A DNA stretch of 5,052 bases, taken from positions 1 to 5,052 of the forward strand of contig CALIMD010000351.1 in NCBI GenBank assembly GCA_938028645.1, read 5' to 3'. Source of the DNA: an uncultured Alphaproteobacteria bacterium (GTDB lineage: Bacteria > Pseudomonadota > Alphaproteobacteria > Thalassobaculales > Thalassobaculaceae). Positions 1-4,963 of this stretch are shown one piece after another. The notes under the pieces are model-generated. The model had not been told where the DNA came from. It worked only from the letters and a program-made list of their open reading frames with translations, and did not search any database. The translations under genes and the position numbers were made by a program. Positions within the stretch are counted from its first letter, which is position 1. Each line of letters begins with the position of its first letter.

Positions 1-849
1 GAAACGGTTAATGGAGACGATGGCAGTTTTCAATTTACGTTTTACTCCTATCGCAATAATCAAACCAATTATTGTTATCAGAGTGATAGTTGTTATTGCT
101 ACCACAGCGGTATTGAGAAGCGCTTGCACTTCAATTTTCTCTGCGCTCTCTCCAGCCTCCTTGGTCATTTTAGACCCAATTTCTATAACTTCTTCTAAAT
201 GCTTATTAATTTTGTTTTGTATTTCCTCGATTTTTTCAGTCATTTCACGAAGTGAAGGTTCGTCTGAGTGGGAGGCTGAATGTTTTTCTGTGTTTCCTTG
301 ACTTCCCTTACTGGCGATATCTTTTTTAACTATTTTGATAAATTTTCCGCTTATCTTATCATAGTCTTTGTGCTCTTTTTCTATAAGCGTAACTAAACTA
401 AGCATCGATTCAACTTCGGAAAGTTGATCTGGAGAGAGATGGACTTTTTCAGGGGTTGCAATTTTTCCGTCCAAATACTCCCGGTATTTGCTCAAATCCT
501 TCAAATCTCGATCCAATTGAATGGCTAATAAATTCTCAACTAGAAGTATCTCTGCACTTGCCTTTTTGGAATATTTTTTCATTAGTAAAATATTTTTTTC
601 AGCGGCTTTCTTCTGGTATGTCTCAAGCTCGAATGCGGCCGTGTTTAACTTAACCTCCTGCAACAACTGATACTCCGATATTTTTGCCACATGCTCCAAA
701 ATAGGAATTTGGAAAACATTGACGGAATGTATAGCCTTGCCGACTTTATCCAGCGAGTAGGTGGAGAGCCCTCCTAGAGTGATGATCGCGATGGTCGCGA
801 TGCCTAATAACACTAACAGTCGTCCAAAGATTGAAGAGAAAATTCTCAT
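1..849 (-). CDS. Methyl-accepting chemotaxis protein, N-terminal part (cut by left window edge)
   Basis: This is the sensory half of a membrane chemoreceptor; the signalling half lies beyond the window. It reads open from ATG at 849-847 for 283 codons to base 1 with no stop. The start is supported by an AAGGA Shine-Dalgarno seven bases upstream (861-857). Residues 1-9 are a short cytoplasmic tail (MRIFSSIFG), residues about 10-31 form TM1, and residues about 244-269 form TM2 (rich in I, L, V, T and A), followed by basic KRKLK and the first HAMP-like residues. The roughly 212-residue periplasmic part looks almost wholly alpha-helical and charged, which fits a four-helix-bundle-type sensor. It lacks the aromatic and glycine beta-sheet patterns of Cache or PAS domains. 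A Gly/Ser/His-rich stretch (about residues 178-199, including EKHSASHSDE) interrupts the helices and looks like an exposed loop. The ligand is unknown. The gene lies 49 bp downstream of the tandem-CheW gene on the same strand, so it is probably its operon partner. The MCP call rests on topology and context, because the diagnostic hairpin is off-window; a HAMP-containing kinase or cyclase is possible. Confidence 0.83.
   Translation of the reverse strand, partial: MRIFSSIFGRLLVLLGIATIAIITLGGLSTYSLDKVGKAIHSVNVFQIPILEHVAKISEYQLLQEVKLNTAAFELETYQKKAAEKNILLMKKYSKKASAEILLVENLLAIQLDRDLKDLSKYREYLDGKIATPEKVHLSPDQLSEVESMLSLVTLIEKEHKDYDKISGKFIKIVKKDIASKGSQGNTEKHSASHSDEPSLREMTEKIEEIQNKINKHLEEVIEIGSKMTKEAGESAEKIEVQALLNTAVVAITTITLITIIGLIIAIGVKRKLKTAIVSINRF
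785..801 (-). repeat. GC-rich 7-bp inverted repeat inside the left MCP coding region
   Basis: A perfect inverted repeat, ATCGCGA-TGG-TCGCGAT, has 7-bp arms around a 3-base centre. It encodes residues 17-22 (IATIAI) of TM1, where a 9-base tandem unit (ATCGCGACC then ATCGCGATC) produces the symmetry. It is far more GC-rich than the surrounding gene. It may simply reflect the repeated Ile-Ala codons, or it may fold early in the mRNA. Confidence 0.45.
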
Positions 850-856
850 TTTTTTT

Positions 857-869
857 TCCTTTTCCTTAA
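857..869 (-). promoter_or_regulatory. Ribosome binding site of left MCP (doubled purine tract)
   Basis: Read on the minus strand, the bases are TTAAGGAAAAGGA, followed by a run of A up to the ATG at 849. Two AGGA cores are present. The proximal one (860-857) sits 7 bases from the start codon, an ideal spacing. The distal one is partly inside the arm of the hairpin at 866-891. This supports translation from 849. Confidence 0.7.
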
Positions 870-891
870 GGCAATAATATCTGCCGCTTAA
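866..891 (-). other. Intercistronic hairpin between tandem-CheW gene and left MCP
   Basis: On the minus strand an imperfect inverted repeat reads TTAA-gc-GGCA, an 8-base loop, then TGCC-TTAA. This gives eight base pairs with a two-base bulge. It lies within the 49-bp gap between the two genes and abuts the ribosome binding site of the left MCP. It is followed by purines, not a U-run, so it is not an intrinsic terminator. It could tune translation or mRNA stability of the second cistron, which is inference. The stem is short and AT-rich at its base, so the call is tentative. Confidence 0.35.
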
Positions 892-898
892 CTTAGTT

Positions 899-2278
899 TT
901 ATCGGTATAGAGCTAAGTTCTCAGAAGCAACTATGCTCTCTGTAGCTAGTTGCAAAAGTGTTGTGTTGTTCTGTTCTCTCACGCTTGTAAATACCTCGGA
1001 AACACGTTGGTTCAAAACGGCTTCTGAGGAAGAAAAACTTGAGGGATCTAAATTTTGGATGCCTAAAACTTCATCCACGCAAAGCGCAAACTCGTTTTGA
1101 TCTTGGCGCAAGACTATAAATTTATTTCTCTCATCTATTACAAGGCTCTGCTCGCCTAATTCCGCAGAAATATCTATACATGCAAGGACCTGTCCGCGAA
1201 GATTAATTAATCCCCTTACAAACTCACTTTTATCGTGAATTCGTGTGACATCGTATCCCTCTATAATCTCAACAACATTTTGAACATCGATAACGAAGTG
1301 ATAGTCATGTATCCGGGAATAAATATATTCCTGAGTACTTTTTTGTACTTCTTCTTTTAACTCTACAGTCCCAGAACCCTGGTGGTCAAGAACGCCTTGC
1401 TTACCAATCGTTTTTGAGAGGGTTTTCTGAATTTTTTCAACATGTATGATCAATAAGTTAGATGATTGGAATCCAACTACGGCTCTTATGAGTTCTTCTC
1501 TTTTATTTGAATTTTTAAATTCCTCTTCCCGCAGATGAGAGGATCCGAGTACATTATTAGTTGATATGACGTCGATATGTTTATCCATCGTAAAACAAAA
1601 GTCAAATGATCCTAAACTTACACATACTAACGACGACTGTTTACCTAAAGAGTCCTCAAAAGAATTATCTGAAATTAAATCGGCACATTCAAAAACAGGG
1701 ATAAGCTTGTCTCGATAAATTATCGACCCTATACAACCTCTTATTTCGGTTGGTAAGCTTTCAATATTTCCAAAATCTCGGATAACTTCTTTTACATGTT
1801 GAACTGGTATTGCGAATTGTGAACCAGATCTCTCAAAGATGAATAGTTTATCGTAAAATGTATCATCCTCTTTGATAAAATTTACCGTTGTGGCATCGTA
1901 GTCTTGGTCTCGACTTTCGACCTCCAATGGCTGATGTTCTTTATCTATGGAATGTTTTTCTTCGTTTATGCCATTCTGAAGGGGCTCTGAAGATTGGACG
2001 ATTTTACTTATTGATTGAAGCTTTTCATCTAAGGAACTTCGGTCTTCAAAATTTGTTTGTGTCCCCGAGTTTTTTATTTCTTTATTATTTTCATCGGAGG
2101 AGATAGCACTGTTTTTTTGGCTGGAAGAGCTCTCGTCTTGATTAGTGTCGGCGATCTTTTTTTCAACAGTGGCCGAGGGTGAGAAGGATTTTAAACCTTT
2201 TCCACTCGTTTTAACTCCATCACCGTTCATGTCGACTGGGTTGCCCGATGGAGAAAATGACTCTAGCTTTTTCCCCAT
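899..2278 (-). CDS. Tandem-CheW chemotaxis coupling protein with disordered N-terminal tail
   Basis: This is a cytoplasmic scaffold of the CheW family; CheW links MCP signalling tips to the histidine kinase CheA. The 459 residues are nearly three times the length of a single-domain CheW. Residues 1 to about 135 are low-complexity (Ser, Asn, Glu, Lys, Asp) and probably disordered, with the peptide K-x-L-x-SFSPS present twice (residues 3-11 and 27-35). CheW domain 1 spans about 143-285. CheW domain 2 spans about 316-453. Domain 2 carries the classic signature VRGLINLRGQVLACIDI (354-370) preceded by GYDVTRI (341-347), both close to E. coli CheW, including the NLRG arginine (R361). Domain 1 aligns through IRGCIGSIIYRDKLIPVF (179-196) but has lost NLRG; R189 remains at the corresponding place. 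No receiver domain follows, so it is not CheV. Start: ATG at 2278-2276 has an in-frame TAA directly upstream, so no longer form is possible. Its Shine-Dalgarno is weak (GAGA about 8 bases away, or GAGG 18 bases away). Stop is TAA at 901-899. The left MCP follows after 49 bp. A strong promoter candidate lies about 125 bp upstream. Confidence 0.92.
   Translation of the reverse strand: MGKKLESFSPSGNPVDMNGDGVKTSGKGLKSFSPSATVEKKIADTNQDESSSSQKNSAISSDENNKEIKNSGTQTNFEDRSSLDEKLQSISKIVQSSEPLQNGINEEKHSIDKEHQPLEVESRDQDYDATTVNFIKEDDTFYDKLFIFERSGSQFAIPVQHVKEVIRDFGNIESLPTEIRGCIGSIIYRDKLIPVFECADLISDNSFEDSLGKQSSLVCVSLGSFDFCFTMDKHIDVISTNNVLGSSHLREEEFKNSNKREELIRAVVGFQSSNLLIIHVEKIQKTLSKTIGKQGVLDHQGSGTVELKEEVQKSTQEYIYSRIHDYHFVIDVQNVVEIIEGYDVTRIHDKSEFVRGLINLRGQVLACIDISAELGEQSLVIDERNKFIVLRQDQNEFALCVDEVLGIQNLDPSSFSSSEAVLNQRVSEVFTSVREQNNTTLLQLATESIVASENLALYR
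2174..2272 (-). repeat. Duplicated K-x-L-x-SFSPS peptide motif in the N-terminal tail of the tandem-CheW protein
   Basis: Residues 3-11 (KKLESFSPS) and 27-35 (KGLKSFSPS) repeat with a 24-residue period inside an otherwise unstructured tail. Across LxSFSPS six of the seven codons differ (for example TCA/TCC, TTT/TTC, TCT/TCA, CCA/CCC), while only the x residue changes (E to K). The peptide is therefore conserved although the DNA has diverged, which suggests a short linear motif under selection and not a recent DNA duplication. The binding partner is unknown. Confidence 0.6.
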
Positions 2279-2371
2279 TTATGTTTTCTCGCTGGTCCTC
2301 AAAAACTTAGTTGAATAATTGGTTCCTACTCAAAGGGATTACTCAAAAGATTTTATAGTCGAAATTGTCTA

Positions 2372-2400
2372 TCTCTGGAAAGCGCTCTTGTTTCCAAAGA
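2372..2400. repeat. Inverted repeat at the predicted transcription start of the tandem-CheW operon
   Basis: The plus strand reads TCT-c-TGGAAA, a 9-base centre, then TTTCCA-a-AGA. These are 10-bp arms with one mismatch. The outer edge lies 5 bases downstream of the -10 element proposed at 2405-2410, so the repeat would overlap the start site and early transcript. It could be a dimer-binding operator or a 5' RNA hairpin; the sequence alone does not decide. Confidence 0.5.
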
Positions 2401-2404
2401 CTAA

Positions 2405-2434
2405 ATAAAACAGCTGAAATGGCTATTGTGTCAA
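2405..2434 (-). promoter_or_regulatory. Sigma70-type promoter for the tandem-CheW/MCP operon
   Basis: On the minus strand a perfect -35 TTGACA (2434-2429) is followed, after 18 bases, by TTTTAT (2410-2405), which matches the -10 consensus TATAAT at 4 of 6 positions. Predicted transcription starts near 2398 and leaves a leader of about 120 bases before the ATG at 2278. A second AT-rich -10-like element (TATAAA, near 2350-2356) lies further downstream but has a poor -35. Confidence 0.55.
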
Positions 2435-2489
2435 ATTCTTTTTTTCGTAACGTAATTTTAAAAGCGAAGAAATATTTCTATGCCACCTT

Positions 2490-2499
2490 TTACATGTAA
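2490..2499. other. 10-bp palindrome TTACATGTAA in the middle of the divergent region
   Basis: This perfect palindrome lies between the two promoter candidates, about 56 bp upstream of the minus-strand -35 and about 26 bp upstream of the plus-strand -35. A further TTGTAA half-like sequence follows directly. Its position suits a shared activator or repressor site, but AT-rich DNA yields such palindromes by chance. Confidence 0.3.
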
Positions 2500-2525
2500 T
2501 TGTAACATTGTTAGTTTACTTAGAT

Positions 2526-2553
2526 TTGTGCGGGCTTTAACTTTTTGTATATA
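2526..2553 (+). promoter_or_regulatory. Candidate promoter for the complete MCP gene
   Basis: TTGTGC (2526-2531) and TATATA (2548-2553), 16 bases apart, match the sigma70 consensus at 3 of 6 and 4 of 6 positions. A second -10-like TATAAA lies at 2578-2583 with only a poor -35 (TTTTAA at 2556-2561). The leader would be about 110 bases. The call is weak; it rests on position and the AT-rich -10. Confidence 0.3.
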
Positions 2554-2571
2554 GGTTTTAAGGGTTAAAGC
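2534..2571. repeat. Perfect 8-bp inverted repeat spanning the candidate MCP promoter
   Basis: GCTTTAAC (2534-2541) and GTTAAAGC (2564-2571) are exact reverse complements. As RNA the stem could extend inward by two G-U and two A-U pairs, leaving a 14-base loop. The -10-like TATATA at 2548-2553 falls between the arms, as expected for an operator whose bound dimer would block or remodel the promoter. If transcription starts further upstream, it would instead be a leader hairpin. Confidence 0.5.
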
Positions 2572-2658
2572 ATCCTATATAAATGGTCGGGTCATATTGA
2601 ATTATATCGACAAGCTAAACCCATGGAATGATCAATAACGGCTTTATAAACTTTTTCT

Positions 2659-2663
2659 GAGGG
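2659..2663 (+). promoter_or_regulatory. Ribosome binding site that fixes the start of the complete MCP
   Basis: GAGGG lies 8 bases before ATG at 2672. An in-frame TTG at 2666 gives a protein two residues longer, but it is only 2 bases from this Shine-Dalgarno, too close for initiation. The ATG is therefore the better start, giving an N-terminus MTFWRNLNIGTK, typical of MCPs. Confidence 0.75.
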
Positions 2664-2671
2664 TTTTGGGT

Positions 2672-4873
2672 ATGACTTTTTGGCGAAATCTAAACATAGG
2701 AACTAAGATTACAGTAGTCATACTTCCATCCATTTTGGTCATAATCGCTGCGATATCATTTGTTTCCATAAAGGCATCTAGGACAGCTATTGAGGCTGAA
2801 ACTTTCGACAAATTAGTGGCCATACGTGAACTGAAAGCCGCGCAAATCGAGCGCTACTTTGCCCAGATAAGAAAGCAGATGGAGACATTTTCAGAAAATA
2901 AGATGATCGTAAGGGCGATGAAAGATTTCTCCAAGGGGTTCGACACTCTAGAAAATACTTTTATTCTAAAAGAACTTCGGATTACTGAGTCTGAAGAAAA
3001 TCTGACAAAATATTATCAGGATCAGTTTTTACCAAAATTATCGTCACGCCTCAATAGAAATGCCGTTTTAGAAAATTACTTCCCTAAAACTGATGCTGCC
3101 ATCGCTCTTCAGGACTTATACATTTCGTCAAATAAGAATGAATTGGGTTCAAAGCATCTTCTTAATGATCCTAAAGATGGAAGTTCGTATAGTGCAACGC
3201 ATGCTAACTACCATCCTATAGTCAGGAACTACCTGGATAAATTTGGGTATTACGATATTTTCCTGATTGACGCTAAAACTGGTAGCATTGTTTACTCCGT
3301 CTTTAAAGAAGCAGATTTTGCAACTTCCCTTGTCGACGGACCTTACGCTAGGACTAATTTGGCAAAAGTTTTTCAATTTGCCAAAAGTGCGGGGCGTAAA
3401 AATTTTGTGAAACTGGTTGATTTTGAACCGTATCACCCATCTTATAATTCGGCGGCGTCGTTTATCGCTTCCCCAATCTTTGAAAAAGATATGATGATTG
3501 GGGTAGCAGTCTTTCAAATGCCTATCGATATAATCAATTCAATAATGACTAGTGACCAAGATTGGCAAGCCAGTGGCATGGGAGCTAGTGGCGAGACATA
3601 TATGGTGGGTTCAGACTATACACTGAGGAGTGAATCACGATTTCTCATCGAAAACCCAGAGCAATATCTGAAATTGATGAGTGATTTATCGATGGATGAA
3701 AAATTAGTCGCGGAGATCAAAAATGCAGAAAGTGCAATTGGTCGTCAAAAAATCCAAACTGAGGCAACTGAAAGAGCGATGATTGGAGATGGCGGGGTTG
3801 GCATAATAAAAGATTATCGTGATATTTCAGTATTATCTGCGTTTAAGCCGTTAAAAATTGCTGATGTTGATTGGGCAATAATGAGTGAAATAGATGAAAG
3901 TGAAGCTTTTGCCCCAATAAATAAATTACAAGAGATGATGCTATTTATGGCGCTTATTTCGATGGCGATTGCGGCGTTAGTAATTATTATATTTTCAAGA
4001 GTATATATTTCCTCTCCAATTAATAAAATGTTTTTGGCCGTCGATGGTCTAAGATCAGGCGATGGGGATTTGACATTGCGACTTCCGGATTTTGGACGTA
4101 ATGAAATTGGTAAAACGGCGAATTCTTTGAATGGTTTCATAGAACACATACAAGCAATTATGAGAGATATCTCCGAGGCTGTGATAACGTTGTCGGCTAC
4201 AGCAAACATAGTAAAAAGCACGGCTGAAAACGTTAAAGATAATTCTGGAAAACAGGTTGTCTCGATAGAACAAACAACAACTGCAATATCTCAAATAAGT
4301 GTTTCAATTTCTCAGAATGCAGAGAATGCAAAATCTACAGAGGAGCTCGCCTCAGGGGCAGCAAAACTAACTACAGACGGTGGAAAGGCTGTGCAGGAAA
4401 CACTTAAGGCCATGAAAGACATCTCTCAAAGAGTGAAATTGATTGAAGACTTTGCGTACCAAACAGATTTACTTGCTTTAAACGCAATGATCGAGGCTGC
4501 ACGGGTTGGAGAGGCGGGTGCAGGCTTTGCTGTTGTTGCTGATGCCGTAAGGCGGTTGGCTGAACAAAGTCAAGTGTCGGCAAAAGAAATTGGTGAGCTA
4601 TCAGAAAGCAGTGTTAGAATTGCTCAGGAAGCAGGAGACCTTGTTCACAGTGTTGTGCCGGATATTCATAAAACAGCTGAATTAGTTCAACAGATCGCTT
4701 TAGCTTCCAATGAACAAGCTCTTGGGGTGAGGGAGATAAATACTTCTATGGAACAACTGGATGGATCAGCGGGTCAAAGTGACCTGGCCTCCAACACGTT
4801 AGCTTCATCCTCGGATGAGGTTAGAGAAATAGTGCAAAAGCTTGAACGGCAGGTGTCATTATTCAAAATCTGA
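2672..4873 (+). CDS. Methyl-accepting chemotaxis protein with long Cache-like periplasmic sensor, HAMP and signalling hairpin
   Basis: This complete 733-residue inner-membrane chemoreceptor binds a ligand outside and controls CheA through its cytoplasmic hairpin. TM1 covers about residues 11-33, the periplasmic sensor about 34-415 and TM2 about 421-443. HAMP covers about 444-498, with P449 and the GDLTLRL and NEIG motifs. The signalling domain runs from 499 to 733. The sensor begins with a helix (IERYFAQIRKQMETFSE, 59-75) and contains FGYYDIFLID (191-200), GSIVY (204-208) and ASPIF (266-270). This arrangement resembles a double-Cache module seen in MCPs and, from memory, in some cyclases. The tip (593-630) is clearly an MCP hairpin, FAYQTDLLALNAMIEAAR then VGEAGAGFAVVADAVRRLA, but deviates: QTN is QTD, A606 is M, AGE is VGE and VRRLA is preceded by A instead of E. 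Helix 1 has acidic/amide pairs E533-Q534 and E558-E559 as possible methylation sites. In the C-terminal helix the usual EE pair is N708-T709. There is no C-terminal NWETF-type tether; it ends SLFKI. The start is ATG 2672, chosen from its Shine-Dalgarno. The gene is transcribed divergently from the tandem-CheW operon. The ligand is unknown. Confidence 0.95.
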   Translation: MTFWRNLNIGTKITVVILPSILVIIAAISFVSIKASRTAIEAETFDKLVAIRELKAAQIERYFAQIRKQMETFSENKMIVRAMKDFSKGFDTLENTFILKELRITESEENLTKYYQDQFLPKLSSRLNRNAVLENYFPKTDAAIALQDLYISSNKNELGSKHLLNDPKDGSSYSATHANYHPIVRNYLDKFGYYDIFLIDAKTGSIVYSVFKEADFATSLVDGPYARTNLAKVFQFAKSAGRKNFVKLVDFEPYHPSYNSAASFIASPIFEKDMMIGVAVFQMPIDIINSIMTSDQDWQASGMGASGETYMVGSDYTLRSESRFLIENPEQYLKLMSDLSMDEKLVAEIKNAESAIGRQKIQTEATERAMIGDGGVGIIKDYRDISVLSAFKPLKIADVDWAIMSEIDESEAFAPINKLQEMMLFMALISMAIAALVIIIFSRVYISSPINKMFLAVDGLRSGDGDLTLRLPDFGRNEIGKTANSLNGFIEHIQAIMRDISEAVITLSATANIVKSTAENVKDNSGKQVVSIEQTTTAISQISVSISQNAENAKSTEELASGAAKLTTDGGKAVQETLKAMKDISQRVKLIEDFAYQTDLLALNAMIEAARVGEAGAGFAVVADAVRRLAEQSQVSAKEIGELSESSVRIAQEAGDLVHSVVPDIHKTAELVQQIALASNEQALGVREINTSMEQLDGSAGQSDLASNTLASSSDEVREIVQKLERQVSLFKI

Positions 4874-4932
4874 AATAAAAGAGTTTTTTTGATTAAGGAC
4901 ACCGAAAGTTAGACATCGAAAAAGTGTGCATC

Positions 4933-4952
4933 AAAAAATATAGTTAATCTAT
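4933..4952 (-). terminator. Weak candidate terminator for the convergent gene at the right edge
   Basis: Downstream of the TGA at 4966-4964, the minus strand reads ATAG-ATTAA-CTAT followed by a T and a run of six T (4938-4933). The stem is only four AT-rich pairs, too weak for a confident intrinsic terminator, but its order and place fit the end of the minus-strand reading frame. No better hairpin was seen after the MCP stop at 4873. Confidence 0.2.
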
Positions 4953-4963
4953 TCAAATTTGAT

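Larger units (their letters stand above)
2279..2671. other. Divergent intergenic regulatory region (393 bp, no gene seen)
   Basis: No credible coding sequence lies here; every frame is broken and the stretch is AT-rich. It separates the divergently transcribed tandem-CheW operon (minus) from the complete MCP gene (plus), so it must carry the promoters of both. From left to right it holds the weak ribosome binding site of the minus gene, an inverted repeat at 2372-2400, a minus-strand promoter at 2405-2434, the 10-bp palindrome at 2490-2499, a candidate plus-strand promoter within an inverted repeat at 2526-2571, and the ribosome binding site at 2659-2663. A direct doublet, CGTAACGTAA, lies near 2446-2455. 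Confidence 0.75.

Noticed and set aside
11..653. Plus-strand open frames at 11-301 and 456-653
   Set aside because: They run antisense to the left MCP, whose minus-strand frame is continuous with clear TM segments and a ribosome binding site; the plus-strand products have no recognisable features.
1888..2106. Plus-strand open frame inside the tandem-CheW gene
   Set aside because: It is antisense to the low-complexity tail of a well-supported gene; there is no ribosome binding site and no family resemblance.
899..2278. CheV (CheW plus receiver domain) as the identity of the tandem-CheW protein
   Set aside because: The second domain has the CheW NLRG signature and lacks the acidic pocket, phospho-Asp and Lys pattern of a receiver domain.
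2470..2490. Sigma54 promoter on the minus strand (GTGGCAT near 2481-2487)
   Set aside because: The TTGC element expected about five bases further on is absent.
2566..2592. Sigma28 (FliA-type) promoter upstream of the complete MCP, starting with TAAAGCAT
   Set aside because: The -35-like part is suggestive, but the bases at the -10 position (GGTCGGGT) do not match GCCGATAA beyond two or three bases.
2666..2671. TTG at 2666 as the start of the complete MCP
   Set aside because: It lies 2 bases from the GAGGG Shine-Dalgarno, while the ATG at 2672 is at the ideal 8-base spacing and gives a standard MCP N-terminus.
3149..4294. Minus-strand open frames at 3149-3517, 3814-4221 and 4055-4294
   Set aside because: All are shadows of the complete MCP; the plus-strand frame contains continuous conserved domains.
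4874..4891. T-run after the MCP stop as an intrinsic terminator
   Set aside because: AAAAGAG followed by seven T has no stable GC-containing stem in front of it.
4953..4962. Palindrome TCAAATTTGA between the convergent genes
   Set aside because: It is a perfect 10-bp palindrome but wholly AT apart from its ends, lies in AT-rich spacer, has no T-run in the right place and no promoter nearby; chance is likely.
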